This document shows, piece after piece, positions 17,114 through 25,435 of a stretch of DNA of 64,000 nucleotides. The translations under genes were made by a program, and so were the position numbers. Source of the DNA: Bin87 sp965219925 (lineage in GTDB: Bacteria > Chloroflexota > Dehalococcoidia > Lucifugimonadales > UBA3495); the NCBI GenBank assembly GCA_965219925.1, contig OZ244795.1, positions 124,001-188,000 of the forward strand, written 5' to 3'. How positions within the stretch are numbered: the first letter of the stretch is position 1; the number at the start of each line of letters is the position of its first letter. A model generated the notes under the pieces. It had not been told where the DNA came from and searched no databases. It was given only the letters and a program-made list of their open reading frames with translations.

Positions 17114-17530
17114 GGAGAAGCCCGCGTCTGTAGCAAAAAGTTCCAGGCCAATTTAAGGCCCGTGAAAATTATCACATTCGATTACTGCTGTCAACAAGTT
17201 TTGAGACCCATGCCGGGCCTTTTCAAAGTCCTCCGACCTCCACGCATGGTGAGCCTGTCGAACCACGTGGCAATCTCGTTGAGGCTGAACACACGTTGGC
17301 AAACCACCATTGCTACGGCGACGAGATTGCCGCCCCCGTATCAAGTACGGGGTCGCAATGACAATTTAAAGCAACTGTTCACGTCTGAGGGGACGAAAGC
17401 GGTTTGCAGTTACAGCAGGCCGGTTTGGTTTGACAGAGCGGGTGCGCGTGAGGTTTGGAAAGTGTGGTTGAACGATTCCGCAGCGGGGTTTTTTTGGGAG
17501 GATTTTCGCCACTGCCAGCAGCCTACCCGA
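17114..17530. repeat. Intergenic region with a mosaic dispersed-repeat copy (a)
   Basis: No gene is seen in this 417-bp gap. Positions about 17215-17371 hold one copy of the window's dispersed intergenic repeat: an arm GTGGCAATCTCGTTGAGG, a central CACACGTTGGCAAACC, and a return arm GACGAGATTGCC. It is joined to the small palindrome CCCCGTATCAAGTACGGGG and ends GTCGCAATGACAA. The left arm is interrupted by a second repeat type (GCATGGTGAGCCTGTCGAAC). Confidence 0.75.
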
Positions 17531-18307
17531 TTACAGCCAGTGGGTCTCGTATGCCCCCGACAGCGGCGCCATGGCGTCCAAATCCCAATCAAATGTGAGT
17601 ACGGCGGAGTCGTCGCCGCAGTAGGTTTCCAGAACCCGCTCGCCGCCGCTGGCCACTATGCTCACCGCCTCGGTGAAATCCAGGTCGTCGGCTTCCCAAC
17701 CGGAGCGGTTGCAGACCATTATGGGTAGGCCGGTATCCAGGGTACGCTGCTCCCATTCGCCAACCGGGCCGCAGTCCCCCGGCCCCCAGGATGCCGGTGA
17801 TACCAACAAACGAGCGCCGCGGTCTTTCAGCAGGCCGGCCACATCGTTGCGGTAGGCGTCGGCGCAGATGACGACGCCCACGGACGTTCCGCCGCAATCG
17901 ATGGGGGCAATATCCTCTCCGGGGGAGGACCAGGATTCGGGTCCTTTGAGGGCCTTCACCTTTCGGTGGCGTCCAATCACTTCGCCATCGGGGCCAATGA
18001 CGAACACCGTGTTGTACATCAACCCGGCCACCGGATCCCGCTCGGGATGGGACAGGAAAACGGTTACTTTGAAATCAGCGACCTGGCGGCAGAATCTTTG
18101 CATCCAGTCGTCGGGTTGGGGCAGTATCCAGTCGGTGCCGATCACTTCGGCGAACTTGTAGCCGGAGATAAACAACTCCGGCGTAATAATCCACTCTGCG
18201 CCCAACTCCACGGCCCGGGCCAATCCGCGTTCGGCGAGTTCGCGGTTGTGGGCCACATCGGCGGTTATCGGAGCCAGATGCAGCATTGCAATACGCAAAG
18301 GTTTCAT
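17531..18307 (-). CDS. Carbon-nitrogen hydrolase (nitrilase/omega-amidase family)
   Basis: This is a cytoplasmic hydrolase of C-N bonds in amides or nitriles (258 aa). The catalytic Glu-Lys-Cys triad is visible: Glu in ITPELFISGY, Lys in RHRKVKAL, and Cys in VGVVICADAYR. The ATG at 18307 is chosen because GGGAGG stands 9 nt upstream and the conserved fold begins there (MKPLRIAMLHLAP); the longer open frame upstream only translates repeat DNA. An extended -10 element lies about 50 bp upstream. Substrate is unknown. Neighbours on both sides are repeats, so it is probably a single-gene transcript. Confidence 0.88.
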   Translation of the reverse strand: MKPLRIAMLHLAPITADVAHNRELAERGLARAVELGAEWIITPELFISGYKFAEVIGTDWILPQPDDWMQRFCRQVADFKVTVFLSHPERDPVAGLMYNTVFVIGPDGEVIGRHRKVKALKGPESWSSPGEDIAPIDCGGTSVGVVICADAYRNDVAGLLKDRGARLLVSPASWGPGDCGPVGEWEQRTLDTGLPIMVCNRSGWEADDLDFTEAVSIVASGGERVLETYCGDDSAVLTFDWDLDAMAPLSGAYETHWL

Positions 18308-18629
18308 TGGTGCACAACCTCCCGCGCAACCCGGGCGGATCAAGACGTGATTGAGCGGGATTATAGCACGCCGCCCGGTGGTATCTGCCGAAGATGCGGG
18401 TCGGAGGCAGGGCCTTTCGGTTTTCCTCATGTCATTGCGAGGAGCGCAGCCGCTCATGGTGAGCCTGTCGAACCACGTGGCAATCTCGTTGAGGTTGAAC
18501 ACACGTCGGCAAATTACAATTGCTACGGCGACGAGATTGCCACCCCCGTATCAAGTACGGGGTCGCAATGACAAAACCGGGAAAACCGAAAGGCCCTGGG
18601 GTCGGAGGATACCGGCTTTCCGGCCGATA
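18308..18629. repeat. Intergenic region with mosaic dispersed-repeat copy (b)
   Basis: No gene is seen. About 18431-18574 holds a repeat copy running from TCATTGCGAGGAGCGCAGCC, through the inserted CGCTCATGGTGAGCCTGTCG module, the arm GTGGCAATCTCGTTGAGGTT, the return arm GACGAGATTGCC and the CCCCGTATCAAGTACGGGG palindrome, to GTCGCAATGACAA. Beside it are the nitrilase promoter and start. Confidence 0.8.
18360..18368 (-). promoter_or_regulatory. Extended -10 promoter element for the nitrilase gene
   Basis: On the minus strand the sequence reads TGCTATAAT, an extended -10 (TGnTATAAT). It lies about 52 nt upstream of the ATG at 18307, giving a leader of roughly 45 nt with the GGGAGG site. Confidence 0.55.
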
Positions 18630-19331
18630 TCAGGGTTGGTAAAGAATACGGCCGCAGGTGCTGCAAGGAACCTGTTTATCCCGGTCGCGCAGTTGGCGAA
18701 GCACATTGCTGGGCAGGGTCATGCGGCACGAGAGGCATACCCGGCCATTATCGACAACTGCGACGGCGGTTCCGTTTTTGTTATGCCGCAATCGTTCGTA
18801 GCGATGCAAATCAGCGGCGGGAAGGGTGGCGGCCATTGACGCGCGGGCGCTGGCGGCTTTTTCCTTCTCTTCTTCCAACTCGGTCAGGCGTCCGTTGAGT
18901 GTCGCGATAGCAGATTGCCATTCAGATTCTGCCGTTTCCATGGCATTCAGCGCATCGACGGCGGCAGTTTCGTGGGTTTTTCGTTCTTCTTCCAGTTCCA
19001 GCAGCAACTCATCGATCTGGTTCAGCTGGTATTTGGCTGAGTCGGCTTCGCGCTGAATGGTGGAGAGGTCGCGCCGGGAGGTATTGGAGTTGTAGAGACG
19101 GTTTTCCAACCCGGTAAGTCGTTCCCTGAGCCGCTCCGCCTCGTCTCGCCGCACTCCCAGGTTGGCATAAATCGCGGCGGCACGAGAATGGTGGTGCTCA
19201 GCGTCGGTGGATAGATCAGGTCGGTTGACGCCGGCCGCCAAACGGTTTTCAACTCGTGAATGTTCCGAATCAATCTGGTCGATTCGGTGGTCGATCTCTT
19301 GCAGCTCGTAGAGCATCTGAGGCGTTGTCAT
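18630..19331 (-). CDS. Coiled-coil protein with C-terminal C4 zinc ribbon
   Basis: This 233-aa protein is mostly long helix (about residues 5-180, rich in E/R/L heptads). It ends in a C4-type zinc ribbon, CLSCRM ... CSTCGRILY, matching the zf-RING_7 (formerly DUF164) family found in many bacteria. The molecular role of the family is not settled; nucleic-acid binding is commonly suggested. The ATG at 19331 is chosen because the upstream extension of the open frame is translated repeat, and a GGAG lies 11 nt upstream. Confidence 0.85.
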   Translation of the reverse strand: MTTPQMLYELQEIDHRIDQIDSEHSRVENRLAAGVNRPDLSTDAEHHHSRAAAIYANLGVRRDEAERLRERLTGLENRLYNSNTSRRDLSTIQREADSAKYQLNQIDELLLELEEERKTHETAAVDALNAMETAESEWQSAIATLNGRLTELEEEKEKAASARASMAATLPAADLHRYERLRHNKNGTAVAVVDNGRVCLSCRMTLPSNVLRQLRDRDKQVPCSTCGRILYQP

Positions 19332-19866
19332 GCTTGAGTACGCTCCAGTCGGAATAAAGCCGACAATGTAGTCTAGCAGGCATAATGCTCGTGTCAACGT
19401 GGGCCGGCGGCTCACGCGTACCCACTTTAATCCGTCATTGCGACCCCGTACTTGATACGGGGGTGGCAATCTCGTCGCCGTAGCAATGATGGTTCGCTGT
19501 CGTGTGCTCAACCTCAACGAGATTGCTACGTGGTTCGACAGGCTCACCATGAGCGGTTGCGCTCCTCGCAATAACAGGTGGGGTGTGGCGCCCTTCGCAA
19601 TAACAGTCGGCCAGTTTGGTTTGACAAAGTGGGTACGCATGAGAGGCCGGCGGCAGCGGACGAGGCGCAGTGCCGTGGTTGGATGAATGCCATCAGTTTC
19701 CGGTTCCCCGGCGGAGAGCCCTCAGCGGGGGAGCCCCCGGCAAATAATGACGTGTGATGACGTGTATAGTTGCAGGAAATCCCCCGGGGAAACACTATTT
19801 TTTATTAATGCGCGATGGACCTGGCGCGAACCATTCTGAACGCGGACGGTCTGAACACGAACGCTA
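19332..19866. repeat. Intergenic region with a full-length mosaic repeat (c)
   Basis: No gene is seen in this 535-bp gap. Positions 19411-19643 are a full copy bounded by the outer inverted ends CTCACGCGTACCCACTTT and AAAGTGGGTACGCATGAG. Inside are the CCCCGTACTTGATACGGGG palindrome, GTGGCAATCTCGTCGCCGTA, CCTCAACGAGATTGC, the TTCGACAGGCTCACCATGAG module and CGCTCCTCGCAATAACA. The element lies in the opposite orientation to copies a and b. The 220 bp after it, up to sbcD, show nothing recognisable. Confidence 0.8.
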
Positions 19867-21105
19867 ATGAGAATTCTTCACTTTTCTGACCTGCACATCG
19901 GGGTCGAGAACTACGGCCGGGTGGATCCCAATACGGGGTTGTCCACGCGATTGGGCGACTTTTTGGGCTCGCTGGACGAAGTGGTGGAATTTGCGCTGTC
20001 CAACGGTGTTGACCTGGTGCTGCTGGCGGGAGACGCCTACAAGGGCCGCGACCCTTCACAAACGCATCAGAGAGAGCTGGCACTACGGCTACGCCGGCTG
20101 TCGGAGGCTGGGATTCCCACCTTCCTGCTGGCCGGCAACCACGATCTGCCGGCAGTGGCCAGTCGCGCCCATGCGGTCGAAATTTTCTCCACGCTGGATG
20201 TTTCCAACGTGCATGTGGGGGCTCGGCTGCAAAACCATCTGATCAACACACCGGCGGGACCACTGCAAATTCTGGCGGTGCCGTGGCCTTCCCGCGGCGC
20301 GATGCTGGCCCGGGACGAATCTCGCGGCCTGACCATCGAGCAGATTCGGCAGGAGATCGAAAGCCGAATGACCAGAACCATCATGCAGCGTGCCCGCGAA
20401 CTGGATGCGGATTACCCGGCGATTCTGGCCGGCCACGTTACGGTCAGTGGAGCCACCACCGGGTCCGAACGCTCCATGATGCTGGGGAACGACCATGTGT
20501 TGAACGTAAGCGATGTACAACAACCACAGCTGGAATACGTTGCGCTGGGTCATATTCACAAGCACCAGATATTGCGTAACGATGCTCCGCGTGTGGCCTA
20601 TTCGGGCAGCCTGCAACGGGTCGATTTTTCAGAAGAGAACGACGAAAAGGGGTTCTGTGTGGTTGACATTGACCCGAAAGCACCGCAAGGCCAACGGCTG
20701 ATGGATTTCCGTTTTGAACGCATCAACGCGCGGCCATTTGTAACTATCGATGTCGCGGTTCCTGACGAGGAGGAAAATCCCACTGCATTCGCAGCGAGGG
20801 CGATTGAACGGCGCAACGTTGATGGTGCAGTAGCCAGGGTTCGCCTCAAGTTGTCTTCCAGCCAGTCGGTCCGGCTCGGCGACGCCGACCTGCGCCAGGC
20901 ATTGTCTTCGGCTCATTACATTGCCAGTATTTCCAGGGAAGTCACTGACACCGAGCGCCGGCGGATAGTTGCCGAACCGGCGGACCTGCAGCCAATGGCG
21001 GCGTTGCGGCTGTACCTGCAAAGCCGGGAGGTTAGCGCCGAACGGCAGGAACTCGTGCTGCAACGCGCTGAACAGATTTTGACGTCCATCGATGTTGATG
21101 AGTGA
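19867..21105 (+). CDS. sbcD: DNA repair exonuclease, SbcD/Mre11-type metallophosphoesterase
   Basis: This is a 412-aa calcineurin-like phosphoesterase of the SbcD/Mre11 group, a nuclease acting with an ABC-type ATPase partner on DNA ends. Metal-binding motifs are visible in order: HFSDLHIG, LLAGDAYKG, GNHDLP, ILAGHVTV and LGHIHKHQ. The usual GDIFD motif reads GDAYKG here. The C-terminal capping region is conserved in length. No sbcC gene is adjacent within the window; the next gene is a P1 peptidase. The start ATG is followed at once by the first motif. Confidence 0.88.
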   Translation: MRILHFSDLHIGVENYGRVDPNTGLSTRLGDFLGSLDEVVEFALSNGVDLVLLAGDAYKGRDPSQTHQRELALRLRRLSEAGIPTFLLAGNHDLPAVASRAHAVEIFSTLDVSNVHVGARLQNHLINTPAGPLQILAVPWPSRGAMLARDESRGLTIEQIRQEIESRMTRTIMQRARELDADYPAILAGHVTVSGATTGSERSMMLGNDHVLNVSDVQQPQLEYVALGHIHKHQILRNDAPRVAYSGSLQRVDFSEENDEKGFCVVDIDPKAPQGQRLMDFRFERINARPFVTIDVAVPDEEENPTAFAARAIERRNVDGAVARVRLKLSSSQSVRLGDADLRQALSSAHYIASISREVTDTERRRIVAEPADLQPMAALRLYLQSREVSAERQELVLQRAEQILTSIDVDE

Positions 21106-21260
21106 TGATATTAATGAGTGAATTATTGCCCGAATAATCGTCTGTCGATTAGAATGGCAAACTACCGACCACGCGATCCGGAAGTTCGACCGACGTTCCG
21201 CTTCTCCGGCGCGCGGTTTGCTGGAGTATGCAGGAGCGAGGGCAACACACCGCCCCCCAC

Positions 21261-22235
21261 ATGAATCAGATTGATTGCACCGTATCCATTACCACGGTAC
21301 CCGGCATTACGGCCGGGCACTGGACGAATCTGGACGCCGCCACCGGATGCACGGCCGTATTGTGTCGGGACGGCGCTGTCGGGGGAGTGGCAGTGCGAGG
21401 CGGCTCGCCGGGAACTCATGAAACCGACCTGCTGAATCCGGTACGTCGGGTTGACCGCGTACACGCCGTCATGCTCAGCGGGGGCAGCGCCTTCGGGTTG
21501 GCAACGGCGACCGGGGCGCAGCGGTGGCTCGAAGAACACGGCATTGGATTTGAAACACCCCACGGATACGTGCCCATCGTGCCGGCGGCGATTCTTTACG
21601 ATCTCGGTGTTGGCAGCCCAACGGTGCGTCCCGATGCTGATGCCGGTTATGCGGCGTGTGCCGCCGCGTCTTCGGAACCACTGGCGGCGGGCACGGTAGG
21701 CGCGGGAACCGGGGCAACCGTGGCAAAGGCTCTGGGAGCCGGTGGAGCAGTGAAGGGCGGGATTGGCTCGGCCAGTTGCACACTTTCGGACGGCGTAACG
21801 GTAGGCGCCGTGGTGGCCGTTAACGCATGGGGGGCTATCTACGACCCCGGTGACGGGAATTGTATCGCCGGGCCGCGTCGCGCGGACGGCGTCGTGGAAA
21901 ACGCAACGGCCCTGTTGATGGAAGGTCGAACGGCCGGGCAAGCGCCGCCGCTTACCAACACGACCATCGGAGTCGTGGCAACTGATGCCACGCTGGACAA
22001 GATGCAGGCCAACTTTATTGCATCCTCGGCTCACGACGGTTTGGCGCTCACCATTCGCCCGTGCCATACACCCAGCGACGGTGACACGCTGTTCTGCATG
22101 TCAACCCGGAAGCGCTCTGCCACAGCGGACTTGATGGCCATCGTGGCTGCGGCAACACACGTTACCGCCCTGGCGGTAATCAACGCCGTGCAGGCGGCAA
22201 CTGGACTGGCCGGCGTTCCCGGCGCGGGGGATTAG
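21261..22235 (+). CDS. P1-family (DmpA/NylC-like) peptidase homologue
   Basis: This 324-aa protein is of the P1 (S58) N-terminal-nucleophile hydrolase family, which includes DmpA aminopeptidase and nylon-oligomer hydrolase. Family marks are TTVPGITAGHWT at the start, VMLSGGSAFGL, GAGTGATVAKALG, KGGIGSAS and VGAVVAVNAWG. In active members, autocleavage exposes a Ser or Thr after a segment like VNAxG; here the next residue is Ala (NAWGAIYDP), so self-processing is doubtful. ATG 21261 places the family start near the N-terminus; ATG 21228 is also possible. The gene precedes the DUF2520 gene by 4 bp. Confidence 0.8.
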   Translation: MNQIDCTVSITTVPGITAGHWTNLDAATGCTAVLCRDGAVGGVAVRGGSPGTHETDLLNPVRRVDRVHAVMLSGGSAFGLATATGAQRWLEEHGIGFETPHGYVPIVPAAILYDLGVGSPTVRPDADAGYAACAAASSEPLAAGTVGAGTGATVAKALGAGGAVKGGIGSASCTLSDGVTVGAVVAVNAWGAIYDPGDGNCIAGPRRADGVVENATALLMEGRTAGQAPPLTNTTIGVVATDATLDKMQANFIASSAHDGLALTIRPCHTPSDGDTLFCMSTRKRSATADLMAIVAAATHVTALAVINAVQAATGLAGVPGAGD

Positions 22236-22239
22236 GGCG

Positions 22240-23130
22240 ATGCCACTGGATAGCGAAGTACGGGTCGGTTTTATTGGGGTCGGAACGTTGGGAAGGGGCC
22301 TTGCCCTGGCGATGCACGGCGTTGGCTTCGAAGTAACCGGGGCGGCCAGCCGCCGTCGGGAGAGCGCCGAATGGTTGGCCGACCGGATCGAGGGTTGTCG
22401 CGCGCTGGAATCGGCCCAGGCCGTCGCTGATGCCTGCGATCTGGTGTTCATCACAACCCCGGACGGCGCGATAACCGAGGTTGCGGCCTCCGTGCGCTGG
22501 CGCGGCGGCCAGGGCGTTGCCCATTGTTGCGGTGCGGCGTCCCTGGAGTTGTTGTCGGCGGCGTCGGAATCCGGCGCATCGGTGGGTGCGATGCACCCAT
22601 TCCAGACTTTTGCCGGGCTGGCGGAACCCGCCGATGCGGCTAACCGCCTGTCGGGAGTAACCTTTGCCATTACCGCAACCGGATGGCTGGGAACCTACTT
22701 GCCCGCTCTGGCGAACAAGCTTGGTGGCCGGGCAATATCGGTGCCCGACGAAATGCGTCCTCTCTATCATGCCAGCGCGGTGCTGGGTTGCGGATATGTG
22801 GCGACTCTGCTGGACGCGGCCATCAGCATCTGGCCGACGCTGGGGCTGAACACGGAAGACGGGACCAACGCCGTGGAACCGCTGGTTCGTGCAACCATCG
22901 AAGCGATAGCCAATGTCGGACTCACGCGGGCCGTAACGGGGCCGGCAGTGCGGGGAGACACCGCTACCGTGCAGGCGCACATCGAAGCATTGTTGCATCA
23001 TGCACCGCAGCTCGCCCCGTTGTACCGCGAGCTGACTTTGGCATCGGTGCCGCTGGCTCGCAGCAAAGGGGTGGACGATGCCACCCTGGCCCGGCTGAGC
23101 GATGCTGTCGCCGGCAGTGCGCCGGCCTGA
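22240..23130 (+). CDS. Rossmann-like and DUF2520 domain protein
   Basis: This is a 296-aa NAD(P)-binding protein. The N-terminal Rossmann fold shows GFIGVGTLGRGLA (about residues 10-22) and LVFITTPDGAI; the helical DUF2520 domain follows with AMHPFQTFAG and MRPLYHASAVLGCGYVATL. It resembles the 6-phosphogluconate-dehydrogenase-like C-terminal fold of ketopantoate reductases. It lies 4 bp after the P1 peptidase gene and 15 bp before panB, so a part in pantothenate synthesis (perhaps ketopantoate reduction) is an inference from position. Confidence 0.85.
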   Translation: MPLDSEVRVGFIGVGTLGRGLALAMHGVGFEVTGAASRRRESAEWLADRIEGCRALESAQAVADACDLVFITTPDGAITEVAASVRWRGGQGVAHCCGAASLELLSAASESGASVGAMHPFQTFAGLAEPADAANRLSGVTFAITATGWLGTYLPALANKLGGRAISVPDEMRPLYHASAVLGCGYVATLLDAAISIWPTLGLNTEDGTNAVEPLVRATIEAIANVGLTRAVTGPAVRGDTATVQAHIEALLHHAPQLAPLYRELTLASVPLARSKGVDDATLARLSDAVAGSAPA

Positions 23131-23136
23131 TACAAT
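23128..23136 (+). promoter_or_regulatory. Extended -10 element before panB
   Basis: TGATACAAT (extended -10) overlaps the end of the DUF2520 gene and ends 9 nt before the panB ATG. It would give panB its own short-leader or leaderless transcript besides read-through from upstream. Confidence 0.4.
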
Positions 23137-23145
23137 CGCATAATC

Positions 23146-23979
23146 ATGCCGACCACCATTAGAAAACTGGCCGAGATGAAACGCGCTGGGGAGAAGATCC
23201 CCATGGTGACCGCCTACGATTACACCGCAGCCCGTATCGCCGACGCCGCCGGCATCCCGATCCTGCTGGTGGGAGACAGCCTGGGCATGGTCGTGCTTGG
23301 CTACGATTCAACAATCCCGGTTACTATGGACGACATGGTGCGCCACTCGCGAATGGTGAGTCGGGGCGCTGTGGAAGCGTTGGTGGTGACCGACCTGCCC
23401 TTCATGTCATATCAGGTGGATGCCGATGCAGCCATGCGGAACGCCGGACGCCTGATGCAGGAAGGGGGTGCCCACACCGTAAAACTGGAAGGCGGCGTGG
23501 CGGTGGCCGCAACCGTAAGGCGAATCGTGGACGCCGGAGTACCGGTGATGGGTCATATCGGGTTGACTCCGCAATCGGTGAACGCATTGGGGGGCTACCG
23601 GGTGCAGGGGCGAACCAAAGCCGCGGCGCGCCGGGTTTGGGACGACGCCAAGGCCCTGCAGGACGCCGGCGCCTACGCCGTGGTACTGGAATGTGTGCCC
23701 AGCCCACTGGCCAGGGTCATCACTGAGCGGCTAACCATACCTACGATCGGCATCGGGGCTGGCCCCGACTGCGACGGGCAGGTGCAGGTATTCCACGACA
23801 TGCTGGGATTGTATGCGGAGTTTGTGCCCAAGCACGCGCGCCGTTATGCCAACCTGGGGGAAGACATGGGGACGGCGTTTGCTCGCTACGCCGAAGACGT
23901 TCGCGATGGTTCTTTTCCGAACGAATCGGAAAGTTTCACCATGAACGAAGAATTATTGGCTGACCTGATGGACGCGTGA
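23146..23979 (+). CDS. panB: 3-methyl-2-oxobutanoate hydroxymethyltransferase
   Basis: This is ketopantoate hydroxymethyltransferase (277 aa, usual length), the first step of pantothenate synthesis from alpha-ketoisovalerate and methylene-tetrahydrofolate. Conserved blocks are MVTAYDYTAARIAD, ILLVGDSLGMVVLGYDSTIPVTMDDM (metal-binding GDS and the D of the DDM block), VKLEGG, VMGHIGLTPQSVN and IGIGAGPDCDGQVQV. It is cytoplasmic and decameric in known cases. It lies 15 bp after the DUF2520 gene. panC and panE are not in the window. Confidence 0.95.
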   Translation: MPTTIRKLAEMKRAGEKIPMVTAYDYTAARIADAAGIPILLVGDSLGMVVLGYDSTIPVTMDDMVRHSRMVSRGAVEALVVTDLPFMSYQVDADAAMRNAGRLMQEGGAHTVKLEGGVAVAATVRRIVDAGVPVMGHIGLTPQSVNALGGYRVQGRTKAAARRVWDDAKALQDAGAYAVVLECVPSPLARVITERLTIPTIGIGAGPDCDGQVQVFHDMLGLYAEFVPKHARRYANLGEDMGTAFARYAEDVRDGSFPNESESFTMNEELLADLMDA

Positions 23980-23980
23980 A

Positions 23981-24493
23981 TTGCGTCTCCAAACACGCGA
24001 GCAATCGACACAGCGGGGAAACCCATTCGATATATTGGGCCAGCGTGTTGGCCGATTCCTGGCAACTTTCCTGGCGCTGTGGATTGGCCTCACTAGTTTA
24101 GTTGCCTATTCCCGCATCGTGGCGGAAGCGTCAGCGCCTCTTGCGTGGCACGAAACTGCTACAATTTGCATAACCGCTGCCGCGGTAACCGTGGCGATAG
24201 CGTTCCCGGTCTCCATCGCGCTAATTGAGGGTATACCAATGGTCTTCGCACATTTCATTCGCCAACGCCACCGTGAGGAAGGGCTTCAGGAAGGCAGGAA
24301 AGTAGGCTTGGAAGAGGGGCTGAAAGAAGGGCTCAAAGAAGGAGAACAACGGCGGCAACAGTTGTGGGTAGAGTGGAATCAGCGCCGGCTTGAGGCACAG
24401 GGAAATGGCCGGGCATTCGACGAGCCTCCCCCTAGCCTCAACAGGAACAATGGTACGGCCGGCAACGATACCGAGGGTGGTTCAGGGGATTAG
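23981..24493 (+). CDS. Small membrane protein with glutamate-rich repeat tail
   Basis: This is a 170-aa protein starting at TTG 23981, one base after the panB stop. It has two membrane spans (FLATFLALWIGLTSLVAYS and CITAAAVTVAIAFPVSIALI), then a charged tail with short repeats of the type EEGLKEGLKEGE and a polar Asn/Gly-rich end. No family is recognised. The EGLKEG repeat style is often found at the C-terminus of nuclease-like or scaffolding proteins in this type of genome. The start codon is uncertain. Confidence 0.6.
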   Translation: MRLQTREQSTQRGNPFDILGQRVGRFLATFLALWIGLTSLVAYSRIVAEASAPLAWHETATICITAAAVTVAIAFPVSIALIEGIPMVFAHFIRQRHREEGLQEGRKVGLEEGLKEGLKEGEQRRQQLWVEWNQRRLEAQGNGRAFDEPPPSLNRNNGTAGNDTEGGSGD

Positions 24494-24538
24494 CCGCAGA
24501 TACTGAAATCGAAACATTTGAACGAGGGATTACCTGAT

Positions 24539-25390
24539 ATGCCCAGACTGGAAGGGAAGACTGCCATCGTGACCGGAGCGAGCCGAGGCATAGGAGCCGA
24601 AGTGAGCCGAATTTTTGCTGCCGAGGGCGCTCGGGTCATCTGTGCCGCCCGCACCGTGAACGAAGGTGATCATCCGTTGGAAGGATCATTGGCGAAAACG
24701 ATCACCGACATAAAGGATGCCGGCGGTGAAGCCACCGCGGTGGCTGCCAATATCTCCTTGCCCGAAGACTGCGAAATGCTGGTTGAGGAAGCTCGCCGCA
24801 TCTACGGTCCGGTGGATGTACTGGTGAACAACGCAGCGCTTACATATTACCTGCCCATCAAGGATTTCCCGGTCAACCGCTGGATGCGTTCGTGGGCGGT
24901 TAACTTCCATGCCCCGTTTATCCTTAGCCAGTTGGTTTTAACTGACATGATTCCCCGCAAGTCGGGCAGCATCGTCAACATATCCTCCGGCGCCGCCGTG
25001 GGTCCGGGTCGGGGGCCGTATACGACACCATCCAACAATGGAACGTGCTACGGAGCCGAAAAGGCGGCGCTGGAGCGCTTTTCCCAGGGCCTGGCGCAGG
25101 AAGTGTACGAGTACGGCATTTCGGTAACCGCCGTGGCCCCATCCTTGGTAGTGCCCACTCCTGGCACCGTCTTTCACCACCTGGTGGATGGGATGGACGA
25201 CCCCAGGGGAGAGTCCCCGGAACTGCTGGCTCGGGCCACGTTGCTGCTGGCTTCGGAACCGGCGGAAAAAGTAACCGGCCGGGTGTGTTACAGCCAACAG
25301 ATCCTTTTGGAATTCGGATGGATCGACGAAGGCCGGGGTTGGGGTGTAGATGGCACCAGGGGCCCCGGCAGCGGTTACAGCCAAATCTGA
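24539..25390 (+). CDS. SDR-family oxidoreductase
   Basis: This is a classical short-chain dehydrogenase/reductase (283 aa) with a complete active site: TGASRGIG for NAD(P), VNNAAL, NISSGAAV (catalytic Ser) and CYGAEKAALERF (YxxxK). The ATG at 24539 has GAGGGA 9 nt upstream and is preferred to an upstream TTG. It lies just before an acyl-CoA dehydrogenase gene on the same strand, suggesting fatty-acid or ketone catabolism, but the substrate is not known. Unlike the SDR at about 2.2 kb it keeps all catalytic residues. Confidence 0.9.
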   Translation: MPRLEGKTAIVTGASRGIGAEVSRIFAAEGARVICAARTVNEGDHPLEGSLAKTITDIKDAGGEATAVAANISLPEDCEMLVEEARRIYGPVDVLVNNAALTYYLPIKDFPVNRWMRSWAVNFHAPFILSQLVLTDMIPRKSGSIVNISSGAAVGPGRGPYTTPSNNGTCYGAEKAALERFSQGLAQEVYEYGISVTAVAPSLVVPTPGTVFHHLVDGMDDPRGESPELLARATLLLASEPAEKVTGRVCYSQQILLEFGWIDEGRGWGVDGTRGPGSGYSQI

Positions 25391-25396
25391 GCAGCG

Positions 25397-25405
25397 TGAT
25401 AAGAT
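25397..25405 (+). promoter_or_regulatory. Extended -10 element before the acyl-CoA dehydrogenase gene
   Basis: TGATAAGAT, of extended -10 form, lies 30 nt before the ATG at 25436. The short leader carries an AGGAG ribosome-binding site. Confidence 0.4.
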
Positions 25406-25435
25406 AGCCGAAATCCCCAGCACAGGAGACCCACG

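Noticed and set aside
18308..18502. N-terminal extension of the nitrilase gene
   Set aside because: The extension is translated repeat DNA; the same residues appear in the extension of the next gene, and a ribosome-binding site supports the internal ATG.
17215..19643. Possible CRISPR array from regularly recurring repeats
   Set aside because: Copies are 1 kb or more apart, in both orientations, with genes between them and no short uniform spacers; no cas gene is present.
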